A DNA stretch of 64,000 nt from Candidatus Bathyarchaeota archaeon. GTDB taxonomy: Archaea; Thermoproteota; Bathyarchaeia; 40CM-2-53-6. Numbering within the stretch: the first letter of the stretch is position 1; every line of letters starts with the position of its first letter. The stretch is from assembly GCA_005888635.1 (NCBI GenBank), contig VBAW01000018.1, positions 30,526 through 94,525 of the forward strand, given 5' to 3'. The position numbers were made by a program, and so were the translations under genes. The notes below the pieces were generated by a model. It was not told the DNA's origin. It searched no databases and saw only the letters and a list, made by a program, of their open reading frames with translations. This document shows, piece by piece, positions 8,132 to 16,648 of this stretch.

Positions 8132-9053
8132 TCTTTAGCACGTTCATGCTAGGGACCGCCGTCGGCTGTCCTTCTTTCCTGAAGATCAGGCAATACTGGT
8201 GATGTCTATTCCCCACCCATGCGTTGAAAACTCCCAGCGGGAGGAGAGTCTTGTCATCCTGACACCACACCTTCTCATCTTTCGGAGTCCAAGCAAAGGG
8301 TTCCTTAGAGAGCGTTGAGACTGTGTCAAATGCCAGGGGGTACATTTTTCCCTCAGTGAAGACATTGTTCGTTATGATCGTCAGGTAGCCTTTCGGTTTC
8401 ATCACCTTGTAGACTTCATCGAAGGCGCGTTTCAGCGCATGCTGGAAATCCTGATAATCCCCGATGTTACCGATCTCATCAGGATTATCACTATAAGTCG
8501 TATCTAGTCCTTTTTCCGCGCGACCCTTTTGGCGCATATGACTCCTTCTCAGTTGGTTCCAGTAAGGAGGCGAGGTGATGCAATAATCGGCCGGAGGGAA
8601 AGCGTTCTCCTTCCAAATCTTCGATAGTTTTGCCGAATCAGCAGTAATGATCTTGGCCCAGGACGATTTACTTTTTGTCGCTTCCTTACTTGCCCTTCTC
8701 TGAGCTAGCACATCTCGGACTCGCTCCTTCGAAATGCCGGCATATTTCTTGACAATCTCAAATCCTATTCCTGAGCGCCCCGTTTCCAGTGCTGCCACCA
8801 AGGTGCTCCCAGTTCCAACAAAAGGGTCGACGACTATCTCGCCCTTCTTTGTGAAGAAAGAAACAAATTCCCTCACTAGGGATTCCGGAAAAGAAGCAGG
8901 ATGTCGAATCTTCCGGTCTTCCCTAGGGTCAGGCCTATGGACGAACCACGACTTTGTGAACTTGATCCAGTCCCTTCCAGAAAGGTCGTTCAGCTTGTTG
9001 CTGCGAGTCACCTTTGCTGAGGCTTGGCGATGAACAGTTTCAGTCTCCATCAT
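8124..9053 (-). CDS. DNA (cytosine-N4 or adenine-N6) methyltransferase, X-I-IV motif order
   Basis: SAM-dependent amino-methyltransferase of the COG0863 type, 309 residues. The N-terminal half has 'HPASFPESLVREF' (motif X) and 'VVDPFVGTGSTLVAALETGR' (motif I, SAM binding). Further on is the catalytic 'CITSPPYWNQ' (motif IV, SPPY). SAM binding precedes the catalytic motif, unlike the second methyltransferase at 50348-51274, which has the reverse order. No restriction gene is next to it, so it is probably a solitary methylase. It points away from the nucleotidyltransferase at 9144 and runs into the purine operon with a 29-base gap. Confidence 0.88.
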   Translation of the reverse strand: MMETETVHRQASAKVTRSNKLNDLSGRDWIKFTKSWFVHRPDPREDRKIRHPASFPESLVREFVSFFTKKGEIVVDPFVGTGSTLVAALETGRSGIGFEIVKKYAGISKERVRDVLAQRRASKEATKSKSSWAKIITADSAKLSKIWKENAFPPADYCITSPPYWNQLRRSHMRQKGRAEKGLDTTYSDNPDEIGNIGDYQDFQHALKRAFDEVYKVMKPKGYLTIITNNVFTEGKMYPLAFDTVSTLSKEPFAWTPKDEKVWCQDDKTLLPLGVFNAWVGNRHHQYCLIFRKEGQPTAVPSMNVLKKG

Positions 9054-9143
9054 TAGTTCCCTTGCATAGAATAGGTCAGGGTAAGGAAGAACCGTACTTT
9101 ATGAAAGCACGCTAAACACACATCTGGCAGGAAGAGTTGACCC

Positions 9144-9905
9144 GTGTTGGTCCCTAAACTACGAGAGTTTACTCACGAAGGTCGGTTGGGGATCGCGCAC
9201 CAAATTTCGGACCGCATTGTTGAAAAATATGGGAGCGATATTTTAGCAGTTTATGTCTGTGGCTCAACATCAAAGAAACTTGACCGTCCCTTTTCCGACT
9301 TGGAACTGATCGTTGTGGTTCGTGATCAATCGGAGATTCCGATGAAATACTATCTTCACCAAGGACTCATCATACAGATTGAATATCTCAAATCTTCGAG
9401 CATGCTAGCTGCCGCAGAGCAGCTTACAGACAACTGGCCTTGGGAGGCTGACCAGTACAGGAACAGAATTGCTCTTTACGAGCGGGATGGGTGGTTTAGA
9501 AGGCTCGATGAGGCGGTCGGTAAGAATGACAAAGCGGGTTCTGTTGAAGCGATTCGAAAGTCGTTCATGATGATGACTGAGTCTATGGCTGTTATGAAGA
9601 ATGCGATGCTGACAAACGACAGGGTCGAAATATTGTCGAGAGGACGCGTGCTTGCGGAGGATGCTGCGAGAATAGTCCTTCTCTTGAATCGAAGGTATGT
9701 AACGACGACCAGCTGGCTCTGGAAGATCGTCTTCGATTTACGAACTAAACCTAAGGATTTCAAGGAGCTTGTCGAGAAGATGTCAGGGTTCGTCCCGACT
9801 ACTCGGGAAGAAGTTGTCGCTTCCTCTGAGAGACTGTACAAAGAGATGAGTGAGCTTGTCACTCAGGCTGGTGTCAAAATAGAATGCGATGATTTGTGGG
9901 TTTGA
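9144..9905 (+). CDS. Kanamycin nucleotidyltransferase-like protein
   Basis: A 253-residue protein with an N-terminal nucleotidyltransferase domain: 'AVYVCGSTSKKLDRPFSDLE' is the GS...SDxE signature, with an acidic 'IQIEYL' downstream as third metal ligand. The C-terminal helical region (about residues 130-240) resembles the helical domain of kanamycin nucleotidyltransferase-type proteins. The substrate is unknown; resistance is only one option. The GTG start has a GGAAGAG ribosome site about ten bases upstream. It is divergent from the methyltransferase with a 90-base gap. Confidence 0.75.
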   Translation: MLVPKLREFTHEGRLGIAHQISDRIVEKYGSDILAVYVCGSTSKKLDRPFSDLELIVVVRDQSEIPMKYYLHQGLIIQIEYLKSSSMLAAAEQLTDNWPWEADQYRNRIALYERDGWFRRLDEAVGKNDKAGSVEAIRKSFMMMTESMAVMKNAMLTNDRVEILSRGRVLAEDAARIVLLLNRRYVTTTSWLWKIVFDLRTKPKDFKELVEKMSGFVPTTREEVVASSERLYKEMSELVTQAGVKIECDDLWV

Positions 9906-10024
9906 GCCGAGCCACGACTCGGAGAGCATCACGACAGAGTCTAGACACTAAGCCACTCAGGTTCTATTGATTCCCATGCTTTGTTGAGAGGGGTTACATC
10001 ACTCCATTATCCGGCCGAGATTCC

Positions 10025-11557
10025 ATGCGACAAGAGATTCCAGCGTTGGCCACTAGGAGACGCGCTCATCCAGCTAGAACGGTCCATTCTATGGTGGATG
10101 ATGAGTTACGAGTCTCCACTCACAAGAGCATCATCAAGACCCTGGGACGCCAGTACACTGACGCTGCCCAGTTTTTCGTAGAGCTCGTGGTAAATTCTTG
10201 GATGTGGGGCGAAGCGACCAAAGTCGAGATCAGGATTCCCGAGAGTGGGTCTGCCATCGAGTATGAGGAATGGGGGAACGGCATGGACCTCACCGGGTTA
10301 CGAGAATTCCTCACGAAGGGGAAGTTGACTGACGAGGGTTTCTCGCCCAAGTACAAGCGTCCGATACGAGAATCGTATGGTATGGGGAGTCTCGCTTGGC
10401 TTACGGTGGGTAAGGATCTGGAGCTTCAAGTCCACAAGGGCCGGTTCGACCGCACGATTACTCTCACCGAGAACCTCATCGACAAACACTGGGACGCTAC
10501 AGACCAATCGACGTGGAGACCCCTACGACTCATTCAAGCGCCTCTAGATCACGATGGTTTGAGAATTCAGATACGCTCACTCACCAAGAAACCGGATCCA
10601 GTAGCCGTCCGGAGAGCTCTACTCGCCAGGGCCAATGTTCTGGCCCTCCGAGGATACGGACCATTCGAAGTCTCCGTGAACGGAGAACACGTGAAACCCG
10701 AGGAGTTGAGAGGCTCGACAATGCTCCCAGTCAACATCGCAACGGAATATGGAAGGATAACAGGGGAGATCATGATAATGCCCATATCAAAGGTCAGAGC
10801 CGGAATATCCGAGGCGGGAATAAGCGTCCAACAGAAACACATCACCTGTCTTCAGCACCAGTTCTTCGGTCTAGACCAATACCGGACCCACGGACTGTCC
10901 CGGATCCAGGGGTGGGTCAACGCTGACTTCCTTCGCCGCCTCCCCGGAGGAAATGACTTCGAACATGACAGTGCCCAGTGGCGTATTTTTGAGAAGGCAA
11001 TGCGAAGCTTCGTGAAAAACAGGGTCTACAAGTTCCTGAAACAGACAGCCAGCAAAAGGGAACTAAGAAGCATCCAATATCTCAATCGAGAGATTGCCGA
11101 GAGGCTTCGTCGAAGTCTTCGAAGAAACGTTGAGATCCTCTCCAAGGCAATGCTGAATCCAAGAGTGGCTCCGAAGATCAACATAGTGCCGGGCAAGACG
11201 AGGAAGGAGATCGTTCTTGGAGAGAGGAAGCGCAGGAGGGGAAAGAGACATAGTAGAGAAGCCACCCGGAGTATTATCCATCTCAAGGACCAGATCCTAG
11301 CCTTCGATGTTGCTCATGGTGGAGACCGAGGGCAGGCCTATGTTGAAACTGACAAGAGTGGTGTCCGGACCGTCTTTGTGAACATGGATCATCCGATGTG
11401 GTACGTTGAAGCCGGCATGACTCCGACGAAACTGCGCTATTGTATCAGACAGATACTTGAGAGATCTATTGCGGAGGAAATTCTCCCTGTGAGCCCTTCT
11501 ACTCCTGAGGAGACATTTTCCACGTTGGACGCATTATACAACGATGCCCTGGCATAG
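10025..11557 (+). CDS. GHKL (Hsp90/MORC-like) ATPase
   Basis: A 510-residue protein with an N-terminal GHKL ATP-binding domain. The N-box is 'FFVELVVNSWMWG' (Glu53, Asn57), the G1 region is 'EEWGNGMD', and the G2 region is 'SYGMGSLAWL'. In most GHKL proteins G1 reads DxGxG; here the Asp position is Glu and the next residue is Trp, which may change nucleotide handling. The middle (about 270-340, 'THGLSRIQGWVNADFLRRLP') resembles the transducer domain of MORC/Hsp90-like proteins. The rest is basic and helical, with an 'RKRRRGKRHSR' stretch near residue 400 that could bind nucleic acid. The start could also be the ATG near 10091. No kinase or topoisomerase partner is nearby. Confidence 0.72.
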   Translation: MRQEIPALATRRRAHPARTVHSMVDDELRVSTHKSIIKTLGRQYTDAAQFFVELVVNSWMWGEATKVEIRIPESGSAIEYEEWGNGMDLTGLREFLTKGKLTDEGFSPKYKRPIRESYGMGSLAWLTVGKDLELQVHKGRFDRTITLTENLIDKHWDATDQSTWRPLRLIQAPLDHDGLRIQIRSLTKKPDPVAVRRALLARANVLALRGYGPFEVSVNGEHVKPEELRGSTMLPVNIATEYGRITGEIMIMPISKVRAGISEAGISVQQKHITCLQHQFFGLDQYRTHGLSRIQGWVNADFLRRLPGGNDFEHDSAQWRIFEKAMRSFVKNRVYKFLKQTASKRELRSIQYLNREIAERLRRSLRRNVEILSKAMLNPRVAPKINIVPGKTRKEIVLGERKRRRGKRHSREATRSIIHLKDQILAFDVAHGGDRGQAYVETDKSGVRTVFVNMDHPMWYVEAGMTPTKLRYCIRQILERSIAEEILPVSPSTPEETFSTLDALYNDALA

Positions 11558-11632
11558 AACAGGGCCCTTGGTCAGCGCAAGATTGGGTCGAGACTAGTCA
11601 ATATATCCAGAGACCTCGACGGGGTAGGCGAT

Positions 11633-12067
11633 ATGGAAGTGCAGCGTATGTTTTCTGAAGCGGAAACTCAATACTTGAAGTCTCAACGCCTGGCTAGGAT
11701 AGCTACAGTATCCACCAAGGGTCAGCCTGACGTTGTCCCCGTAGGGTTTGAATTCGATGGGAAATACTTCTGGGTCGGAAGCCACACCCAAGAGATTTTC
11801 CACCGGACGCTGAAATACCATAACGTGAAGAACGGCAACAAGCTTGTTGCGCTTACAATTGATGACTTGGAATCTATCGATCCCTGGAAGCCTAGGGTCA
11901 TCAAAGTATACGGCACAGCAGAGGTCTTAGATCATCAAGGTAGATTCGGTCCCGGCAAATATCTTCGAGTTACGCCAAAGATTTCCTGGAGCTTTGGAAT
12001 ACTGGGTCTCAAGTCTGAAGGACCTGGTTTGGGACGAGTCAAGACAGTGCACCACTCGGCCAGTTAA
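11633..12067 (+). CDS. Split-barrel PPOX-class F420/FMN-dependent oxidoreductase
   Basis: A 144-residue pyridoxamine-5'-phosphate-oxidase-like protein that should bind F420 or FMN in a split beta barrel. Visible parts are 'ARIATVSTKGQPDVVPVGFE' at residues 22-41 and 'YFWVGSHTQEIFHRTLKYHN' at about 48-67, a pattern common in PPOX-class F420-dependent enzymes. The reducing partner and substrate cannot be read from sequence. It stands alone between the GHKL ATPase and a convergent secreted-protein gene. Confidence 0.82.
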   Translation: MEVQRMFSEAETQYLKSQRLARIATVSTKGQPDVVPVGFEFDGKYFWVGSHTQEIFHRTLKYHNVKNGNKLVALTIDDLESIDPWKPRVIKVYGTAEVLDHQGRFGPGKYLRVTPKISWSFGILGLKSEGPGLGRVKTVHHSAS

Positions 12068-12170
12068 GCAGCTGAGTCGGGGACGGACCGCGGTTCCGCG
12101 GAACTCAAGCAACTGTTGATCTGAGGATTTCCAAAAAATAGGGGGGTTTGATTGGGTCGGGCTCATTCCT

Positions 12171-12686
12171 CTAGGCTCCTGTGAAGGGTACGACCAACAC
12201 TCGGAGACAGGTTGTTGTTGACGAGAGGCTGCCTGAGCCTATCAAATGGACGCTGACGGTTGTTGGGCTGCTCCATCCTGCTGAGATCGTGTTGCTGCCG
12301 CTGAGCCCTGGAGCCGCGACGACTATTGTTGCTGCCGGAGTGGTTCCTGTTCCTTGGTAGGATAGCGTCAATGTGATGTGGGTGCTGTCAACGATGGTGA
12401 AGCCTGTGACTGTTACATTGGCGATGGTGCTTGCAGCTCTGAACGAAGTGAACGTTCCGTTATTGCGTGCCTCCCAGCTGAGTGGCCCGGCCCCCCTCAA
12501 GCCGAGCCACTGTCCATTGTAAGTGTTGAGACCGTTCTGGTTCGATGCGGTGGTAGGAGCCGCTGAGGCGCTGGCTAGAACGTATGCTGCTGTGCCGGCG
12601 CCGAGCCCGACGAGTAGTATGACCAGTATTAGGGAGCGTGTGGAGAAGCTCTTTCTTGTTGGTAGTTGCGTTGTTGCTTGTGACAT
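12171..12686 (-). CDS. Membrane-anchored secreted protein with the 'FSxRSxxL' leader
   Basis: Unknown function, 171 residues from the ATG at 12684-12686, which has GAGG four bases upstream. Residues 12-40 ('FSTRSLILVILLVGLGAGT' then 'AAYVLASASA') form a signal or anchor helix. The remainder is Ser/Thr/Gly-rich beta-type sequence without recognised motifs, typical of an extracellular archaeal protein. The leader closely matches that of the small gene at 18132, and the upstream DNA matches too. A longer reading from 12800 is unlikely because it runs through that conserved promoter block. Confidence 0.72.
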   Translation of the reverse strand: MSQATTQLPTRKSFSTRSLILVILLVGLGAGTAAYVLASASAAPTTASNQNGLNTYNGQWLGLRGAGPLSWEARNNGTFTSFRAASTIANVTVTGFTIVDSTHITLTLSYQGTGTTPAATIVVAAPGLSGSNTISAGWSSPTTVSVHLIGSGSLSSTTTCLRVLVVPFTGA

Positions 12687-12696
12687 TTTCCTCGAC

Positions 12697-12752
12697 CTAT
12701 GGACGTTGTGGGATGAAGATGGCTGTTCTCCTAGGAATCCGCTTAAATCCTC
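12697..12752 (-). promoter_or_regulatory. Conserved promoter block with palindrome, copy 1
   Basis: On the minus strand GGATTTAAGCGG (TATA-like) is followed directly by ATTCCTAGGAGAA, which contains the 8-base palindrome TCCTAGGA. The same TATA, the same 13 bases and similar following bases precede the gene at 18132. The palindrome falls where a repressor would cover the transcription start. Confidence 0.5.
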
Positions 12753-12805
12753 ATAGACCCGCAGTTCTCTATTGGTTTCTTTCGTAGGAGATCGAGTCAA
12801 GAAAC

Positions 12806-13126
12806 ATGTCTTCTATCGACGATCCGATCCTGAAGGAACTACTCGACGCGCTAAAGGAGGACACTCAACGAATGGCAGCGGATCTTCTCAGTATCATAAC
12901 GACAAATGCTCTCATCGCCATCTTCGCCCTGTTCCTTGCTGTTGTTTCGCTCGTGAGGATAATCTTCTACCCTCCCAGATTTGGCCCTGGGCCGGCTCCC
13001 GGTCTCTTCGAGTCGGCTCTAACCCTCGTCCTCTTTGCCCTCTCGGTAGTTTCCATCTACAACTTACTTAGACTACGCGAGAGATACGCCCGACTTCAAG
13101 CTCTGGCTGAAAAGCTCGGCCGATAG
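12806..13126 (+). CDS. Small membrane protein with two helices
   Basis: Unknown function, 106 residues. An amphipathic acidic N-terminus (about 1-28) is followed by helices at about 30-53 ('LIAIFALFLAVVSLVRIIFY') and 65-85 ('ESALTLVLFALSVVSIYNLL'). It ends in a charged coiled-coil-like tail. It is divergent from the secreted-protein gene and only 3 bases precede the next gene, so the two are probably one transcript. Confidence 0.6.
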   Translation: MSSIDDPILKELLDALKEDTQRMAADLLSIITTNALIAIFALFLAVVSLVRIIFYPPRFGPGPAPGLFESALTLVLFALSVVSIYNLLRLRERYARLQALAEKLGR

Positions 13127-13129
13127 CCG

Positions 13130-13441
13130 TTGCCGCTGTCTCCCGACACCAAGAAGGAAGCGGAGAAGAGACTTACCGTATTGAAAATGATAGAGGTCTT
13201 CGCGGACAAATGCGCGAAGAGCACACTGCTCAACGGACCATTCGGTGGAGACGATAGAGCCTTCGACCGATTGCTCGGACCCGCGGGGATCCTGACACGA
13301 ACATCCCTAGTCACTGCAACGATGGACGGCAGGGTCACCCATTACGGGAGGACCGAAGCTGGCAGGGTCTACCAGCAGGTCTTGGACACAGAGCTGAATT
13401 TTCTGGACCCTTACACTGGAGGAGAGGTCTGGAAGAAATGA
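13130..13441 (+). CDS. Small hypothetical protein
   Basis: Unknown function, 103 residues, TTG start 3 bases after the previous stop. The first 30 residues are a charged helix. The part 'DGRVTHYGRTEAGRVYQQVL' has the look of a winged-helix wing plus helix, but I cannot confirm a DNA-binding fold. No membrane segment is visible. Linkage to the membrane protein upstream is the only clue to its job. Confidence 0.5.
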   Translation: MPLSPDTKKEAEKRLTVLKMIEVFADKCAKSTLLNGPFGGDDRAFDRLLGPAGILTRTSLVTATMDGRVTHYGRTEAGRVYQQVLDTELNFLDPYTGGEVWKK

Positions 13442-13902
13442 TGTTCCGAGCCCAGTGTCGCGGATTTTCAGGTTCGTTGTGTTCTTGACGGAGCGAAACT
13501 AACCAGGCCATTTTCCAGATTTTCCGTATCTCTCACTCTCGCGTCGCAGAGCCTCACTACGCCCCGGTTTTTTCCTAGGGTCCTAGCCAGAGGAACTTTA
13601 TTCTCAGGAGGGTTCCCGTCTATCGCGCAGAATGGGCTTGGAACCGGATCTTGAAAGTTTGGCTACGCCTGTGTCTTGTTCGTGAAAAGCCGTGTATCAG
13701 GATCGCTTGCTTGGATTCGGGAATCTGGCGTGTTTCAGAACGAGTTCATGAAAAAGAACGTGGAACGGCACCTGAGCCCGACTTAGCATTCCGTGCTGGC
13801 AGTGTTGTAGGTAGCTAGAGATACCTACTAGGAGACTGAAAGTAATCCTGGTCGAGAACGTTCTTATAGCCTCGACAAGGGTCGCGGGTTAGAAGAACAA
13901 TT
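13442..13902 (+). other. 461-base intergenic region with hairpin and promoter
   Basis: No convincing reading frame. A perfect 7-bp hairpin (GTAGGTA/TACCTAC, 8-base loop) is at 13807-13828. A TATA-like TTCTTATAG at 13861-13869 sits about 35 bases before the next gene and is itself flanked by GTCGAG/CTCGAC. A small RNA could lie here, but nothing in the sequence identifies one. Confidence 0.4.
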
Positions 13903-14328
13903 ATGCAAGCTCAAGCACAAAAGATGAAGGGCGAACTTCTATTCGAGTTCAGGGCCAAGAACAACAGCACCACCATCAAAGACATCGGACCCAACGGTGT
14001 ACAGTTAGAGATGAATGATCACGGAGAAGTTAGCGGCAAATACCACGCTGGACACATCGACACAGTCAGCGTCAGCCTCAAGACCGACGGAACCAATGAC
14101 TGGCAGCTAAAGTCCATTCACAACACCAAGGACGGAGACATGGTCGTAGTCTGGGGAGGCGGCAAAGGCCGCATGGCCGGTCCGCAAACCGGCACTTGGG
14201 AAGGAGAACTACACTTCATGACCCAATCACCCAAACTAGCCTGGCTCAACAATTCGACCGGCTGGGTCGAAGGCCAAGGCAACATGGCCACCGGCGAAAG
14301 CAGCGGCAAGATATACGCCAAAAAGTAA
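13903..14328 (+). CDS. Hypothetical beta-rich protein
   Basis: Unknown function, 141 residues, no signal peptide, no cysteines. It alternates short hydrophobic strands with Gly-rich turns ('VVVWGGGKGRMAG', 'TGWVEGQGNMATGE'), which suggests a beta barrel of the lipocalin or allene-oxide-cyclase type. The start ATG follows a TATA-like element by about 35 bases, so transcripts would have a very short leader. Codons ending in C are more frequent than in its neighbours. Confidence 0.6.
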   Translation: MQAQAQKMKGELLFEFRAKNNSTTIKDIGPNGVQLEMNDHGEVSGKYHAGHIDTVSVSLKTDGTNDWQLKSIHNTKDGDMVVVWGGGKGRMAGPQTGTWEGELHFMTQSPKLAWLNNSTGWVEGQGNMATGESSGKIYAKK

Positions 14329-14395
14329 CACGCCCTCAAGTCAAACTTCCAACACCCTTGTTTTATCTCGTTGGGAACAGCGTAGCATCCGATCA

Positions 14396-15031
14396 TTGCT
14401 AGCTCCAAGAATCGTCTCCTACGGAGCCTCTATCAAAGGCGAAGAACACAAGGAAAACGAAGACACCATACTGGTTGAGGACAAGTTAGGACTATATGCT
14501 GTCGCTGACGGAGTAACGATGCCATATGGTGGCGGACCCGCAAGCCGACTTGCCATTAGCAGCCTCAGGTCTTTGTTCAAAGGCGACTTGGCAGAGACTA
14601 TCCCGCAAGTCAACAGGACAGTTTTGGAAGAAAAGAAGAAGAGCCCTGGAATCGGGTCCAGCACACTCACCGCGGCACAAGTGACTGATGGAAGTGTCAG
14701 GATCGCACACGCGGGAGACAGCTCCGCCTTCCTCATCCGAGAGAACGCAATGATCCTGAAAACGGCATCTCAGAATCGGGAAGGATTTCTAACCAACACC
14801 ATCGGAGAATACTTCGAAGGAGCAACTCTCTACAACAAAGAAATGAAGTCAGGCGACTATCTAATTCTAGCAACGGATGGCGTGACCGCAGTACTGAACG
14901 ATGATGAGATAGCGGATATAGTGACTAGGCAAAAAGAACCCAAGAAAATCGTTGAGTATTCTCTCCGAGAGATCGGAAGACGACCCCGACAGTATCGAGA
15001 CGACCGGAGCATGGTCGTTGTGGGAATATGA
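14396..15031 (+). CDS. PP2C-family serine/threonine phosphatase
   Basis: A 211-residue metal-dependent protein phosphatase. PP2C motifs are visible in order: 'KENEDTILVEDKLGLYAVAD' with the metal-binding Asp, 'GIGSSTLTAAQV', 'IAHAGDSSAFLIRE', 'LILATDGVT', and a C-terminal 'YRDDRSMVVVGI' supplying the last metal ligands. It is shorter than typical bacterial PP2Cs (about 240) but has all core motifs. TTG start. Its stop overlaps the GNAT gene by 4 bases. No Ser/Thr kinase is adjacent. Confidence 0.88.
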   Translation: MLAPRIVSYGASIKGEEHKENEDTILVEDKLGLYAVADGVTMPYGGGPASRLAISSLRSLFKGDLAETIPQVNRTVLEEKKKSPGIGSSTLTAAQVTDGSVRIAHAGDSSAFLIRENAMILKTASQNREGFLTNTIGEYFEGATLYNKEMKSGDYLILATDGVTAVLNDDEIADIVTRQKEPKKIVEYSLREIGRRPRQYRDDRSMVVVGI

Positions 15032-15510
15032 CCATGGTCCAAAGAGGAAAAGCCGTCAAAACAAGAGTCAGGAAATTCAAGATCAATGATCTTGACCAGG
15101 TTGTAGCAATAGCGGAAAGATACGCCTCATGGGACCTAACATCGACAGAGGTGGACGTAGAGGGATTTCATTCCGCAAGCCCAGAATTCTTCTTTGTAGC
15201 CGAGGCAGAAAACAAAATTCTCGGGTTCGTATGTGGAAGAGAATCGAATCCTCCCGCGGAAACGCTCAACAAATGGAAATCCAGAAAGGTGGCGTCAATC
15301 GAGACGCTCGCGGTAGACGAGGATTACAGGCGACAGGGAATCGCCACGTCACTACTGTCAGCACTATTCGAAGCGTTCAAACAGAAAAAGATAGATCTGG
15401 TGACCCTTTCCGTTCCAGCCGTGGAGATAGCGGCGATGAAGCTGTACGGAAAACTGGGTTTTGAACCTAGGGCCCAGTTTCTTTGGAAGAGACTCGATTC
15501 GAGTTATTGA
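15028..15510 (+). CDS. GNAT-family N-acetyltransferase
   Basis: A 160-residue acetyl-CoA-dependent acetyltransferase. Motif A is 'IETLAVDEDYRRQGIATSLL' (R/QxxGxG/A form), and 'AAMKLYGKLGFEPRAQF' is motif B. The pattern is close to RimI-like N-terminal acetyltransferases, but the substrate is unknown. The start overlaps the PP2C stop (ATGA), so the two are translated together. The end overlaps the convergent VOC gene by 7 bases. Confidence 0.87.
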   Translation: MTMVQRGKAVKTRVRKFKINDLDQVVAIAERYASWDLTSTEVDVEGFHSASPEFFFVAEAENKILGFVCGRESNPPAETLNKWKSRKVASIETLAVDEDYRRQGIATSLLSALFEAFKQKKIDLVTLSVPAVEIAAMKLYGKLGFEPRAQFLWKRLDSSY

Positions 15511-16058
15511 GCTGGTGTAGTCTGCATTGAAGCCTCGGCATGCTGTCCCTGCGAGAACATTGCCATAGCCTGCTTCTGCTTCTCATCTCTCTCTGCCTTG
15601 CTCATTTTGATCTGCTCTGACAGTGACCAGTGGTGACCAAACGGGTCAGTAAGTTGACCGTAGCGTTCGCCCCAGAACATGTTGTCCATCGGCATAGTTA
15701 CCTTGGCACCGGCGTCGACGGCTTGCTGCCACAGCTTGTCAACATTCTTCACATAGACCTGCAGAGTGACTGAGCTGTTACCTAGAACATCCGGCGACTG
15801 CGAGCTAGCCCCTGGAAATACGTCCGACATCATCACGATCGAATCTCCGATCCGAATCTGAGCATGCATGAGCTTCCCGTCGGGGGTAGGTTCACGGACG
15901 ATCTCCTTCGCTCCAAAGGCTTTCTTGTACCAGTCGATAGCCGCAGCGGCTCCATTAATCGACAGGTAAGGAGTTACCGTTCGGAAGCCTTTCGGAATCG
16001 GATCAATCCTAGCTTTTTTGGGTTTAGATTTCTTGGCTTGTTTGGATTTCTTAGCCAT
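15504..16058 (-). CDS. VOC (glyoxalase/PhnB-like) superfamily protein
   Basis: A 184-residue vicinal-oxygen-chelate protein of the PhnB/3-demethylubiquinone-methyltransferase-like group. 'VTPYLSINGAAAAIDWYKKA' is the first beta-alpha unit, 'RIGDSIVMMSDVFPG' the mid segment, and 'GERYGQLTDPFGHHWSLSE' the C-terminal signature with the ligand Glu/His region. The N-terminus is a Lys-rich tail (first 17 residues) that is unusual for the family. Function in this group is mostly unassigned. Confidence 0.85.
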   Translation of the reverse strand: MAKKSKQAKKSKPKKARIDPIPKGFRTVTPYLSINGAAAAIDWYKKAFGAKEIVREPTPDGKLMHAQIRIGDSIVMMSDVFPGASSQSPDVLGNSSVTLQVYVKNVDKLWQQAVDAGAKVTMPMDNMFWGERYGQLTDPFGHHWSLSEQIKMSKAERDEKQKQAMAMFSQGQHAEASMQTTPAQ

Positions 16059-16394
16059 ATGATAATCCTCGATACTGGGTCGCGTAAATCTCGCCCATAA
16101 AAGAAGTTCGGTCGATTGATAGGAAATGGGCTCAATTTAGCCCGCTCAAGCTCTAAAAAAAGGGGGCGGTGTACGGCCAAAAGCGAGTCCCAAGTGTTCT
16201 CAAGAAGAATCGTAGCTAGCCAGAGTATAGGTTTCATGCAAAACGTAACCTAAGCTGTTGCGGTTGTTTGCCCGGCATTATTTCTCCAGGAATCTGTGGA
16301 GATCTCTGGTCGACGAGTTGCTATAGCTGGATTGAGAAGGAGGGGCTACGCTTAATGGGCCCGGAGAAAGCTAGAGTGACCGCGGACGCATCGG
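16059..16394 (+). other. 336-base divergent intergenic region
   Basis: No gene seen. A TATA-like TCTTTTATGGG (minus strand, about 16096-16106) is placed to serve the VOC gene. An A-run followed by Gs (16155-16168) and the stretch CTACGCTTAATGG near 16348 could be promoter material for the small gene at 16395. Confidence 0.35.
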
Positions 16395-16619
16395 ATGAGC
16401 AAGCCCCTCGATAACCCGCTGTCAGATCAAGCAGCGAACCCCTCAGCGGATCCTTCGAGAGAGGCCAGTGTGATGGAAGAGGGGGCCTTACCAGAGATTT
16501 TCAGGGGTCGCATGTTCTGTACGGTACACGGTCGGCAATGCTATCGTGGCACTACCTTCACAGGAGAATCTGTCTGGATATGTCCAGACGAGCGCCACGT
16601 GATTCCCTTGCGAGGGTAA
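16395..16619 (+). CDS. Small Cys/His protein
   Basis: Unknown function, 74 residues. The first 30 residues are polar and probably disordered. The C-terminal half has Cys and His in the spacing 'FCTVHGRQC' ... 'WICPDERH', which could bind one zinc. It stands alone between a divergent promoter region and a convergent secreted-protein gene 30 bases away. Confidence 0.5.
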   Translation: MSKPLDNPLSDQAANPSADPSREASVMEEGALPEIFRGRMFCTVHGRQCYRGTTFTGESVWICPDERHVIPLRG

Positions 16620-16648
16620 GAAAATGGGAGTGGAGTTTCGTCCAGCTC

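Noticed and set aside
10513-10926. 137-residue plus-strand frame inside the GHKL ATPase gene
   Set aside because: Out-of-frame shadow rich in Arg/Thr/Ser; the GHKL frame is the one with motifs.
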